The position numbers were made by a program, and so were the translations under genes. From contig NC_055987.1 in the NCBI RefSeq assembly GCF_018446385.1, positions 30,882,202 to 30,946,201 of the forward strand: DNA of 64,000 nt. Reading direction: 5' to 3'. Origin of the DNA: Zingiber officinale (taxonomy: Eukaryota; Streptophyta; Magnoliopsida; Zingiberales; Zingiberaceae). How positions within the stretch are numbered: position 1 is the first letter of the stretch; each line of letters opens with the position of its first letter. The notes below the pieces were generated by a model. It made no database searches, was not told the origin of the DNA, and saw nothing but the letters and a program-made list of their open reading frames with translations. Positions 10,279 through 21,015 of this stretch are shown in pieces.

Positions 10279-12081
10279 ATGCAATTCCAAGATGGACTTG
10301 GATTTGACACAAGGGTGGCTCCACCGTACACATCCACAAGCTTCGATTCTTGGAAATCAAGAATCAAAAATTTTCTTATGATGGAGATAGAGCAATGGTT
10401 TGCTCTAATGGAAGGCTTCAAAGCTCCAACAAACTCCAAGGACAAGCTTCTCAAGAAAAGCAAATGGAGCTTGGAGCAAATTCAAAGGAGCGAGGCAAAT
10501 GATAAAGTGACGAAGCTTTTGGTCAACTTATTGCCTAGCCACATTTTGGCTCAAATCGGAGAATTCAACGATGCCAAGGAGTTTTGGAGTAAATTGGCAA
10601 CAATCCATGAAGAACCCTCCACTGTACCGAATCAAGAGGAATCCAAAGAGGGTGACTCATTGGAGCAAGATCAAGAGGAGGACTCCGAAGTTGAGAGATG
10701 CTCAACTTCCGAAGAAGAGGAAGTCCAAGAAGCTTCATCCTCAAAGGAGTGCAATCAAAAGAGCAAGGAAGGAGCATATTCCTTGTTTCATGTACAAGAG
10801 GATGAAGAAGAAGGTGAAGCCTCCACCTCTAGGATTGAGGGGGAGCAATCTTCATTGACACCGGATCAAGAGCAAGAAGAATCCTCCACATCCGGGTCAA
10901 GAGAAGATGAGGATGAAGAAGCTTCCACCTCCGCAAGTCAAGCAAAATCAAATGGAGGAATAATTTCAGATCAAGAGGAAGCTTCTACCTCCGAATCAAA
11001 AGGAGAAGATGCCACCCCAACAAGTAAAGGTATAACAATTTCAATTAATAATAAAAACCATATTATATGCTTTGAATGTAGGGAAAAAGGGCATTACAAA
11101 AGTAAATGCCCTAAATTGGCCAAGAAGAAGGGCCAAGTGGCACAATAAAGCAAGGAGAAGCCCAAGGAGACCATCCCCGGAACAAAGAAGATCAAGGAGC
11201 ACATTGTGTGTTTTTCTTGCAACTAAAAGAGACATTACCGAACTCAATGTCCTAAGGGGAAGAAGGTGGTCAAGGCTCATGGAGGAAGCTTAAGTCAAGG
11301 GGGAGCCTCCAAGGTAAAAAGAAAGGTAACTTTCATTGAGTCTACCCCTTTAAAGTATGGTAAAGAGCATGCTAGTACTAACCTATATCATTTGAATGCT
11401 ATTTACCATGAAAATAGGAGGCATGATAAAGTTAAAGAAAATCATGTAGCTTTTCATGCTAAAACCACTACACCTAGGGCTACGAATGTAGATAAAAGTC
11501 TAGGCAAGAATTCTAAGGATTTTAGCTACAAGCCTAGAAACAAAAATGCTCATGGATTTAATGGAAAACCAAAAACTAAGGACTTAGTGATGGAAAATCA
11601 AGTCTTGAGGTCAAGACTTGACAAACTAGAAAAGACCCTAAAAAGGATGGAAAATATCCTTAAAGGGCAAAATGAGCAAAATCTAGGTTTAGGACAACAA
11701 GGGTCATCCAAGGGCCATAGAGGTTTGGGATACAAACTTAAAATCAAAAAGGATGTACCTACTTACCATAGGGTTCCATATAGCTATGAAACCAATCCTA
11801 AGTCTAAAGGTCAAGTCAAGGATACAAGGGAAGTTATCCCTAGAAGCATTTTTGCAACGAAAAACGTGACTAAGACTTCTAAGAAGTCTAAGAAAGTCAC
11901 TAACAAGGTCACAAGGGAAGCAATCCCTAGGGTTAACTTAGAAAAAGTGACCAAGGCTTCTAAGAAGCCAAACAAGGTCACTAGGAAGGTATCTAGGGAA
12001 GTTATCCCTAGTGAATACCTAGAGCATCCAAGGAGAATCAATAGGTTTTGGGTTCCTAGGAGCATCTTCTCTACCCCATAG
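10279..12081 (+). pseudogene. Copia-like gag of E1 with two internal stops
   Basis: Begins MQFQDGLGFDTRV at 10279. The capsid part has WKSRIKNFLMMEIEQWF and KVTKLLVNLLPSHILAQIGE, followed by a long Glu/Ser/Thr linker with repeated EASTSxS motifs. The first CCHC knuckle (CFECREKGHYKSKC) is near 11070. TAA stops lie at 11146-11148 and 11224-11226, the second inside knuckle two (CFSCN, stop, KRHYRTQC). The tail has a heptad-like LRSRLDKLEKTLKRMENIL and two Lys-rich repeats of the type VTKTSKKSKKVTNKVTREAI. There is no protease, integrase or RT after the stop at 12081, so enzymes must come from another element. Confidence 0.9.
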
Positions 12082-13847
12082 ATGGGTTAGAGAGTGTCAA
12101 CTCTAAGAAGAAGGGTAGTTAACCCAACTTTGAAGAAATTGACACTCAAGGAGCATTTTCAAAGTTATTATTAACCTTTGAAAATGAAATAAATTTATCA
12201 TTTACTCGTTGAAAGAATATAATGTGCCAAAATTTGAGAAGTATTGATTTTATTTTAAAATGGCACATATTGGGAAAATCATAAGAACTACCAAGTTGGG
12301 ATTTTGGTATGTTCTTAGGAAATTAAAGGCAATTTGAGCCTTAATTTAAAGTGTTACTCTTGTGGAAATATGAAATATGCCAACACTTGAGGAATATGCT
12401 TAATTTCAATTAGCATATATTAATCAAGAGAATTAGAAATGCCAAGTTAGGTTTTGGCACATAGATAGGTTTAGGATACTTAGATAGGTAATCTAGGTAT
12501 CTTATTAATGCTAAACCTTGCCATGATTGTTTGCCCATTATATGTCATGACATCATATTTAGTTTTGTATTTTGCATTCATGATTTATTATGAAAAATAC
12601 AAAAATACCATGTCATGTCATACATACATCATGTAGCTACAGGAATCTTTCTTTTGAAAGCTATTTCTTTTTGATGTATGCCATAACATCATCATGCATC
12701 GCTTTATTTCCCTAAAATTAAGGATAAAAGGCATTTATCAGCATTTGGTTACCAACAAGTGGTACCAACAATTGATCATCAACAAGTAACATCCTTAGTG
12801 GATGTTCATCACTCAAAATGCCTAGATAGATATGCATGATCCCTAGATTAGGGCAAAACCAAAGTTTACATCTCACAAAGACCTATAAGGTGACTTGATG
12901 TGTTTTAGTACACATTAGATACAAGTGAGATGTTAGGATGATGAAACTCAAGATGTTGATTTAGTGCATTCTTTTGAGTTTTAAGTTCATCAAAACACAT
13001 AGTTATGTGTTTTCCCATCATTGGGAAAGCTAATGTACAAGTCATGTACATTAAGCCCAAGGAACATGATGGGATATTAGTTTTGAAAATATTTTTAAAA
13101 TAATTTTGGAAAACCTTAGTGAAGGCTATCTTTTGATAGTAATCATCATTGAATAGTTGGGCACAAACTAGAGAAAAACACTAAAATTTTTACAAGTTCT
13201 CTAATTTGTGTCAATCTTTGAAAATATGAAGTATTTTCTTAGAAAACTATTTTTCCATGATAATACATGTCCTAAATAGTGTCTACACAAATTTTCATAA
13301 TTTTTGGATTTTTGTAGAATTTTCTAGGGGTTTTTGAAGTTGACTGAAATGAAATTTCAGCAACTATCAGAACTCTAATCGATCACCTGATCGATTGGAG
13401 TGCCTCAATCGATCAGGCGATCGATTGAGAAGGCAAATCTCGCGAGCAGAAGCTCGCTGGATCGATCCGTGGATTGATCCAGACTGGTTGAATCGATCAG
13501 TGGATCGATTCAAGATAGTTCAATCGATTGGGACCCACCTCCAATCGATTGAAGATGCTGATTTTGGCTGGGAAAGCCTGAATTCAGTATTCCAAACCAA
13601 GTTTAGTCTAGGAAACCATTCCTAACCCCTCAAAATACATTTGTATACATAAAAAGGGTGTTTTCATGTTAAAGACAAGGATGGATTGGTTGAGGAAGAC
13701 TAAATTGAAGTTTAGGTTGAGGTTTGGTCTCATTATTGAATTTATGAACCTCAAAACTTCTAAATTTGAGTTTCCTAAAGGTTTAGGGATTCCAAGTCAT
13801 TGTTGGTGCAATGACAGAAGGTACGACCATGTCTTTAGGGGGAGGTA
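12082..13847 (+). other. Non-coding 3' internal region of E1, first part
   Basis: No coding potential is recognisable. It matches the region after gag in E5 (39120 on) and E0 (45028 on), including TATGTCATGACATCATATTT. It contains a palindrome array at 13377-13553 and ends at the E2 insertion. The sequence on the two sides of E2 (...GGGGGAGGTA / CTCTTTAAGGACATG...) reads continuously as in E5 near 40861. Confidence 0.85.
13377..13553. repeat. GATC palindromes in the E1 3' internal region
   Basis: Units such as TCAATCGATCAGGCGATCGATTGA and TGAATCGATCAGTGGATCGATTCA. They are the same class as the LTR array of the same element but outside the LTR. E5 (40401-40578) and E0 (45865-46092) have them at the same place. 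Confidence 0.85.
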
Positions 13848-14840
13848 TGTTGGAGGATCGGTGGCCGGCTTGAAGGGGGGTTGGATAGACGGCACCCCCA
13901 AATCGTTAGCTTCCTACACTATTGTTAGCTTGCGCAGCGGAAATACAAATACTAAAGCAATGAATACGAAAGATAAAGAAAGAAAAGAACTAGCAAACCA
14001 ATACACGTTCGTTTAACGTGGTTCGGAGATGATGCTCCTACTCCACAGTTGTCCGTAAGGTGGACGATCCCGATCCTTCGGTGGATTAGCCCCCGGAAAC
14101 TCCGGCTATCTCAAGTCGCTCCTTGTGGATGGAGAAACCTCACCACAACACACCAAGACCTCTTGGATTCCACAAACACTTGAGCACTTGTAGACTACTA
14201 ATTAGACCTTAACCAAGTCTAATTTCGTCGCCTTGGCCGGCCATACCAAGCTCCTTCTTATAGAGCTTGGGGAAATCAGAACCTGATTTGCCCGTTACCA
14301 GTCGACTGGTGCCAGCCCAACGGCACTCCAACGGCTATCTATCATCGACTGGTCCCATGACCAATCGACCGATCCCAGACATTTCGGGCACAGCCACCAG
14401 TCGACTGGTACAACCCTAAACTTAGGGTTTCCCATCCCGAGTACATTTCACTCGCACTCGGACCCTCACGACTCACTTGACTCTTCTTTGCAGCTTTGAC
14501 CTCTTGCCTTCAAGCCTACTTCCTTTGGCTCTCGTCCCTCGGATGCATCCAAGCCCGCGGCTTGTCTCCAATGCCATCCTTCGCGTATGCCTCGAAGTCG
14601 CTTCCCTCGGCCCTTGTCCTTGCTGCCTTGTCCACGATCCCTCAGATGCATTCAAGCCCGCGGCTTGTCCTCAATGCCATCCTTCATCGGACCCGAAGCC
14701 GTCAACCTGAGTCACATGTGTCACCTGCAGTCCTGCACAACTCAAGTACACATATCAAATAACAAGGGTAAACCTAACTTAAACCCTTTGCCCAAACACC
14801 AAAACACATGGTCCCGCGGACCATTGGGATTGCTCCAACA
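13848..14840 (-). repeat. 3' LTR of E2 (993 bp)
   Basis: Plus-strand reading TGTTGGAGGATCGGTGG to ATTGCTCCAACA. It is 58 bases shorter than its partner at 17666. The differences I see concentrate in the palindrome stretch at 14307-14412, where ACCAGTCGACTGGT units and spacers have been lost. Two imperfect copies of a GCCCGCGGCTTGTC block lie about 105 bases apart near 14550 and 14656. Confidence 0.94.
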
Positions 14841-14854
14841 ATCTCCCCCTTTTT
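14841..14854 (-). other. Polypurine tract of E2
   Basis: On the minus strand AAAAAGGGGGAGAT, directly before the 3' LTR; the same tract occurs in E0, E1 and E5. Confidence 0.9.
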
Positions 14855-14915
14855 GGTGTTTGGCAATACGTTTAAGTTAGGGAAAACATATAGCAAATAA
14901 ACATGCTAAAAACAA

Positions 14916-15171
14916 ATGGACTTACGATGCCAAGGCTACACACTTGGACTTACTCCGCCGAATGGACTTACGTTACCAAGGCTACACACTTGGCAACCGC
15001 CGAATGGACTTACGTTGCCAAGGCTACACACTTGGCAACCGCCGAATGGACTTACGTTGCCAAGGCTACACACTTGGCAACCGCCGAATGGACTTACGTT
15101 GCCAAGGCTACACACTTGGCAACCGCCGAATGGACTTACATTGCCAAGGCTACACACTTGGCAACCGCCGA
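14916..15171. repeat. 42-bp tandem hairpin array in E2
   Basis: Six copies of a 42-base unit. Each holds GTTGCCAAG, an 8-base loop GCTACACA, then CTTGGCAAC, a nine-base perfect stem. The first copy is partial and the second has one mismatch. It lies about 60 bases from the polypurine tract. Open frames across it in several phases are artefacts of a period divisible by three. Confidence 0.9.
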
Positions 15172-15488
15172 AACAATGCACCAAGCATTGGAACCTATCA
15201 CAAGGCTCCCCCTACACCTAAGCTCCCCATTGAGCTAGGATTTTCCCACAGGGCTTTTTAAGAACCTATCACAAGGCTCCCCCTACGCAAAGGCACTAAA
15301 GGTTTTCCCAACTAAACCTTAATTCTCCCCCTTTGCCTAACATCCAAAAAGTTCTCCAACAATATCCCAATTGTTGAAAACTTGTCATCTAAATTGACCC
15401 TAAACTCATGTATTAATCCCCCTTGGATCCCATACATCTAAACGAGTTGACATGGTCACAAACCAATGCTGAAACCAATTTCAGACTG

Positions 15489-15612
15489 GTATCAGTCGAC
15501 TGCCCTAAGTGCCAGTCGACTGCCCCCTTCGACACAACCTTACAGAACCATTCTGTGGTCGAAAAACACTGTTACCAGTCGACTGGTATCTATACCAGTC
15601 GACTGGTACCCT
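15489..15612. repeat. GTCGAC palindromes in the E2 internal region
   Basis: TACCAGTCGACTGGTA and variants (CAGTCGACTGCC), about five copies. They are the same palindrome type as in the E2 LTRs (14307-14412, 18118-18290). Confidence 0.85.
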
Positions 15613-16038
15613 ATTTCTGAAAAAATCAGCCTTTTCAGGCAAACTTCAGAAATACACCAATAATTCCCTAGACCTCCAAAAATTCCCAAATTTTATGGAG
15701 AGGTCTATTGTACCAGTGTCTACTTGGGAAAAATACATTACAAAATGTATCTATCACCAATCCCAAGATTGACACAAAATCCAAAACTAGCTAAATGGTT
15801 CAATTGAACCTTGACCTAAAGTCCTAGTTTTGCCTTCCTTTTGATGTATTTGCCCATACTAACCCACAATGCATCCCTAGCATTGGTTTATATGGCATCT
15901 ATATATCCAAAACCAATTATCATGCTATATGACCCCAATGCCATATTTTCAAGCATGAAACACAACCCATGTGTGCCAAATCCCTAGGTTTGAGACTCAA
16001 ATCCATCTCCAAACCTTTTGGCACACTCCATGGCTCCT

Positions 16039-17610
16039 CTAGACCCCCAAGTAGAACCCACCTGAGATCCATTGGCCATGGGTCCCAAATTGACATTTGG
16101 AGCTCCCCCTAGAGCTCTTTACCTTAGTCACCTCCCTAGGTGACTCATCTATTGTGACCAACCCACAATGATGTCCCTTAGAAGATCTCCTTATCTTCTT
16201 GACCTTGGACACATCATCCTTGCCATAGTCATATGCAACCCTAGCATATTTCTTCTCATTGGCTTTAGATGATTCTCCCTTGCCCTTATCATGTGCCACT
16301 CTAGCACATGGTCTCCTTTTGGCCTTGGAGACACTAGATCGGTATCCCAAACCCGATCTATCATTGTTGGGTTTTTGACTCCCCAACACCATACTTAATC
16401 CCTTAGATCCAATAGTGAATCTCTTAAGGAATTTCTCTAAACCATCAAGCTTTGCCTTCAAAGCTTGATTCTCCCTTTCTAGGTTCCTAAACCTAGAGTC
16501 AACATGTCCACCTTGGACATTCCTAGACCTACCCTTTCTAGGCATATGTCTCCCCTTCTTAGGATTAATGCCTTGGGTCTCCCTAGGTCTACCATTCCTA
16601 GGTTTTTCATGAATTGGTCTCCTAGGGTTTTGATCTACATTAACCCTATTCCTATCATGATACTTAAATCCAAAATTTTGCATTGCTACATAATGATAAT
16701 CATTATTTTTCCTAGCATGCATGGGAACATAAGAATTTGCATTGCATTTCAAATTAGGGTATACCTCCCTTACCCTTGAAGCTCCCCCTTGACTTAAGCT
16801 CCTCTTCTTCTCCCATTTCTTTAGATGCGCTAGCTTCTTAATTTCTCCCTTTTGGGGGCATTTGGTGTGGAAGTGACCCTTCATTCCACATGTGAAGCAT
16901 ACAATGTGCATCCTCTTCTTTTGGGTTTCTTCATTCCTACCACCCATGTTAGCATTTAAAATAACTTGATTGGGTTTAGGAATTACCTTCTTACCCATTG
17001 GACACCTACTCTTGTAGTGTCCCTTCTCATTGCATCCGAAGCACACAATGTGGTCCTTTGACTTTGCTTCGGTGGAGGTGCTTGCTAGATTGACCACTTC
17101 CAAGACCTCTTCTTCTTCTTCACTTGCCTTGGAATTTTCTTCAATTCTTGAGGATGTAGATGATGCCTCATCTTCCTTCTCCTCCTCGGATGTTGAGCAT
17201 GGCTCAACTTCCGTTTGCTCCTCTTCAACTTGAGCAATTAAACCCATCTCCTTGGGTTCTTCTTCTTCTTGTGTAGGTTTAGGTTCTTCCCGTAGAACCA
17301 TCTTCACCTTGCTCCACAAATCGTGGGCGTTCTCATATTTTCCTACACGACTCATCATGTCATTAGGCAAAATATCAATTAAAATTGATATTACCTTTGA
17401 ATTTGCCTTTGCCCGTGTGATTTGCTCTTCCGTCCAATGTCGTGATCGGAGCTTCTTTCCTTTCTTGTCTCTTGGGACTTCAAATGGTTCCTCGACGACC
17501 ATCATTGTGTCCCAATCCGTCTCGAGGAAGACTTCCATCTTCATCATCCAATAGGTGATGTCCCCAAGGCTTCCTCCTTCAAACTTTGGAGGGACAATCA
17601 ACCCGGCCAT
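16039..17610 (-). CDS. Intact Gag of E2 (523 aa)
   Basis: Capsid/nucleocapsid protein expected to package the element RNA into cytoplasmic particles. The start MAGLIVPPKFEGGSLG at 17610 lies about 40 bases after the primer site. The first 130 residues hold the copia Gag fold (YWMMKMEVFLETDWD, VISILIDILPNDMMSRVGKY). A Glu-rich linker follows, then two CCHC knuckles, CFGCNEKGHYKSRC and CFTCGMKGHFHTKC, near residues 190-250. The C-terminal half is Arg/Lys-rich with a short predicted coiled coil (LERENQALKAKLDGLEKFLK) and two repeats containing CARVAHDKGKGESSK-like sequence. There are no stops or frameshifts, unlike the gags of E0, E1, E5 and X. No protease, integrase or RT follows. Assignment to copia-type Gag is by motif; no database search was run. 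Confidence 0.88.
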   Translation of the reverse strand: MAGLIVPPKFEGGSLGDITYWMMKMEVFLETDWDTMMVVEEPFEVPRDKKGKKLRSRHWTEEQITRAKANSKVISILIDILPNDMMSRVGKYENAHDLWSKVKMVLREEPKPTQEEEEPKEMGLIAQVEEEQTEVEPCSTSEEEKEDEASSTSSRIEENSKASEEEEEVLEVVNLASTSTEAKSKDHIVCFGCNEKGHYKSRCPMGKKVIPKPNQVILNANMGGRNEETQKKRMHIVCFTCGMKGHFHTKCPQKGEIKKLAHLKKWEKKRSLSQGGASRVREVYPNLKCNANSYVPMHARKNNDYHYVAMQNFGFKYHDRNRVNVDQNPRRPIHEKPRNGRPRETQGINPKKGRHMPRKGRSRNVQGGHVDSRFRNLERENQALKAKLDGLEKFLKRFTIGSKGLSMVLGSQKPNNDRSGLGYRSSVSKAKRRPCARVAHDKGKGESSKANEKKYARVAYDYGKDDVSKVKKIRRSSKGHHCGLVTIDESPREVTKVKSSRGSSKCQFGTHGQWISGGFYLGV

Positions 17611-17651
17611 CTTATGCTTCCTTGGCGGTTAGTCCGATGGAGAGCGCCCTC

Positions 17652-17663
17652 GCTCTGATACCA
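17652..17663 (-). other. Primer binding site of E2 (initiator Met tRNA)
   Basis: Minus-strand TGGTATCAGAGC, two bases from the LTR start at 17666. Confidence 0.92.
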
Positions 17664-17665
17664 CT

Positions 17666-18716
17666 TGTTGGAGGATCGGTGGCCGGCTTGAAGGGGGGTT
17701 GGATAGACGTCACCCCCAAATCGTTAGCTTCCTACACTATTGTTAGCTTGCGCAGCGGAAATACAAATACTAAAGCAATGAATACGAAAGCTAAAGAAAG
17801 AAAAGAACTAGCAAACCAATACACGTTCGTTTAACGTGGTTCGGAGATGATGCTCCTACTCCACGGCTGTCCGTAAGGTGGACGATCCCGATCCTTCGGT
17901 GGATTAGCCCCCGGAAACTCCGGCTATCTCAAGTCGCTCCTTGTGGGTGGAGAAACCTCACCACAACACACCAAGACCTCTTGGATTCCACAAACACTTG
18001 AGCACTTGTAGACTACTAATTAGACCTTAACCAAGTCTAATTTCGTCGCCTTGGCCGGCCATACCAAGCTCCTTCTTATAGAGCTTGGAACAAATCAGAA
18101 CCTGATTTGCCCGTTACCAGTCGACTGGTCCTTGCACCAGTCGACTGGTGCCAGCCAAACGGCACTCCAACGGCTATCTATCAGTCGACTGGTCTCATGA
18201 CCAGTCGACTGATCCCAGCCATTTCGGGCACAGAATGCTTCTGTGCTCACCACCAGTCGACTGGTCCCAGTACCAGTCGACTGGTACAACCCTAAACTTA
18301 GGGTTTCCCATCCCGAGTACATTTCACTCGCACTCGGACCCTCACGACTCACTTGACTCTTCTTTGCAGCTTTGACCTCTTGCCTTCAAGTCTACTTCCT
18401 TTGGCTCTCGTCCCTCGGATGCATCCAAGCTCGCGGCTTGTCTCCAATGCCATCCTTCGCGTATGCCTCGAAGTCGCTTCCCTCGGCCCTTGTCCTTGCT
18501 GCCTTGTCCACGATCCCTCAGATGCATTCAAGCCCGCGGCTTGTCCTCAATGCCATCCTTCATCGGACCCGAAGCCGTCAACCTGAGTCAAATGTGTCAC
18601 CTGCAGTCCTGCACAACTCAAGTACACATATCAAATAACGAGGGTAAACCTAACTTAAACCCTTTGCCCAAACACCAAAACACATGGTCCCGCGGACCAT
18701 TGGGATTGCTCCAACA
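17666..18716 (-). repeat. 5' LTR of E2 (1051 bp)
   Basis: TGTTGGAGGATCGG to GCTCCAACA in plus reading. It keeps palindrome units at 18118-18290 that its partner has lost. Outside that stretch the two LTRs differ at few positions, suggesting a recent insertion. Confidence 0.95.
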
Positions 18717-19197
18717 AGGTACTCTTTAAGGACATGAAAATTACTTTTCATACACCTTGGAAGGTGGTTAACCTTCTTTTAGAGGAAATGCTCAAGGTTG
18801 GGCGTTGGGATTTAATGGAGAGTGGATATCATCATTGTTTAAGTGGTTATTGCTCACGGATGAGCAAATTGATGATAATGAAGGGTATGGGACCTTCATT
18901 ATTGTGTTATGAGCAACGAGTGAAGTTGTAAATAACGTTGGGTAACTCTTCAGGGGGAGAGTTTGTTCTTGATATGTGCCCAAAGATGAGGGCATGTTGT
19001 TGATGTGTGTTAATAGGGGGAGAATGCATGGTTAAGTTAGGCCTTCAGTACCTAAAGGGAGAGTTTGCCCTCTAGGAAAGGAGGAGAATGAAGGGAACCA
19101 TCATTCATATATTGGCATGAAGGGAGTTGAGGCTATGGGAGTAGACTAATTTCCTAACTTAACAAGAGGTATTGTCAAACATCAAAAAGGGGGAGAT
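18717..19197 (+). other. End of the E1 internal region with polypurine tract
   Basis: Continues E1 after E2. Non-coding, with repeated GGGGGAGA-type purine runs and GAGTTTGCCCTCTAGGAAAG, and ends in the polypurine tract AAAAAGGGGGAGAT at 19184-19197. Confidence 0.88.
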
Positions 19198-20902
19198 TGT
19201 TGGTGCAATATTCCCTAGGTCAAGGTTGACCTGGTTAACCAAGCCTGAGTCTTGGTTTGGGTTTCGATGTTTGACAACATATTGGGTTTAGATGATATGG
19301 ACAATGCAGGTGGAGTTGTTCATTTGGGGAGATTGTTGATACAATTCCCGTTTGGTCAAAGTTGACCAGTTAAGATTGTAAAGGAAAGTCAAGTAGGTGA
19401 AGGTTGACTAGATACTTAACTGAAAGTCCTGGTGAATGAAGCCAGGCAGAAGGAAGTCCTGGTGAGTGAAGCCAGGCAGAAGGAAGTCCTGGTGAGTGAA
19501 GCCAGGCAGAAGGAAGTCCTAGTGAGTGAAGCTAGGCATGAGGAAAATCCTGGTGAGTGAAGCCAGGTGAAAGACCTAGTGAGTGAAGCTAGGCAAATGG
19601 GAAGTCCTAGTGAGTGAAGCTAGGCAGGAGGAAAATCCTGGTGAGTGAAGCCAGGTGAAAGACATAGTGAGTGAAGCTAGGCAATTGGGAAAGTCCTAGT
19701 GAGTGAAGCCAGGCAGGAGAAATCCAGATGGGTCAAGGTTGACCAGACATCTGGTGAGAGTCCAAGTAGGTCAAAGGGATTGACCGGATACTTGGCACGA
19801 GGAAGAAAAGTCCAAGTAGGTCAGAGGGATTGACCGGATACTTGGCAAGAAGAGAAAAGTCCAAGTGGGTCAAAGGGATTGACCAGACACTTGGTGAGAG
19901 AGTCCTAGCTGGTCAAGGATGACCGGATTAGAGGTCTTATGTACCAACAAGTCATGGTTGACTAGATGTTGGTTTAGGGGGCTTTGGACTTGGTGGGCAA
20001 AAACCAAGATCTGGATTGATCAGCCGATTGATCCAGCAGATTTGGATTGATCAGCCGATTGATCCAGCAGATCTGGATCGATCAGTGGATCGATCCAGCA
20101 GATCTGGATTGATCAGTGGATCGATCCAGCAGATCTGGATCGATCAGCCGATCGATTGGATCATGCCCAATCGATCGGCCGATCGATCCGGTGAGTCCCC
20201 GTGAACAGAATCCCTCTGGATCGATCGGTGGATCGATCCAGAGGTCCCAATCGATCAGTGGATCGATTGGGAGCTGCTGTTTATGCGCGATAAGCCCTGG
20301 ATCGATCCAGGCTATTCCAGAGAGCACAGAGGCGCTCTGGATCGATCCGTGGATCGATCCAAAGCCTCCCCGATCGATTGGGAGCATTCCAATCGATCGG
20401 GATTCGACCGTTAGCGTCGATTTAAGCCGCAGGCGTTCATTTCCTTCGGAATTGCTTCCGCGACAGAGCTCAGATCTTCACTAGAGACTCCACAGAGCTC
20501 TCCACACCAGTTCTTGAAGTTCTTGGAGGTTCTTCCAAGTCAAGAGGCGGATCTATTGCAAGAGGAAGAAAGTTAGGGTTAGGGTTTTCTTGTACTCGTT
20601 GTAAGCTTTGTACTTGTATTTTGTATCCTTTCCCCTTCTTCTTGTAGTGTGAACTTGTAGGGCTTCTCCGCCTTCGGTAGTTACCGAAAAGGAGGGTTTT
20701 ATTAGTGGAGGGTGCGTGAGTAGGTGTGGATCCTTGGACTAGTCACCTCTTGTGAGGTGGATACTAAGTAAACCAACCTTGTTAGCGTTGTGTGGTTTGT
20801 TTCTTGTATTTCCGTTGCGCATCTTTGAAGAAACAAGCAACGACGAGTACCTAGCACGCGACGAGCTATTCACCCCCCTCTAGCTACTTTTCGGTCCCAA
20901 CA
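19198..20902 (+). repeat. 3' LTR of E1 (1705 bp)
   Basis: TGTTGGTGCAATATTCCC to CGGTCCCAACA. Stem-loop array about 19388-19940, palindrome array 20011-20402. Relative to the 5' LTR it lacks the bases ACCGATCGATCC inside one palindrome near 20307 and carries one extra CCTGG stem-loop unit near 19480. Confidence 0.95.
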
Positions 20903-20907
20903 AATAC

Positions 20908-21015
20908 AAGTAAGTATAATAACCAAAAACCAAATGCCTTTATTTATATAAGAATATTATACAATAAGTCCATAATACAATCATCAAATGATTGCCTATA
21001 GGGCTCTAACTAACA
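20908..21015 (-). repeat. 3' LTR of E3, second part
   Basis: Resumes after the AATAC duplication and ends GCTCTAACTAACA, equivalent to the ends at 24787, 31950 and 34069. The E3 polypurine tract (minus strand AGTGGGAGAT) is at 21016-21025. Confidence 0.9.

Larger units (their letters stand above)
13848..18716 (-). mobile_element. E2: gag-only LTR retrotransposon inside E1
   Basis: Minus-strand element flanked by AGGTA (13843-13847 and 18717-18721). LTRs are 13848-14840 and 17666-18716, both with TGTTGG...CCAACA ends. Internal order in element orientation is primer site, intact gag, non-coding region with GTCGAC palindromes and a 42-bp tandem array, then polypurine tract. Total 4869 bp. It is the innermost of five levels (G, E0, E3, E1, E2), and its gag is the only unbroken one here. 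Confidence 0.96.
8452..20902 (+). mobile_element. E1: gag-only LTR retrotransposon inserted in the E3 LTR
   Basis: LTRs at 8452-10144 and 19198-20902, flanked by AATAC (8447-8451 and 20903-20907). It has a primer site, broken gag, a long non-coding 3' internal region and a polypurine tract, but no pol. E2 is inserted at 13848-18716. Without E2 and one AGGTA it is 7577 bp, almost exactly the length of sister E5 (7576 bp). Confidence 0.95.

Noticed and set aside
14903..15261. Repeat proteins encoded by the 42-bp array
   Set aside because: The period is a multiple of three, so several frames are open by construction; the region is the non-coding tail of E2.
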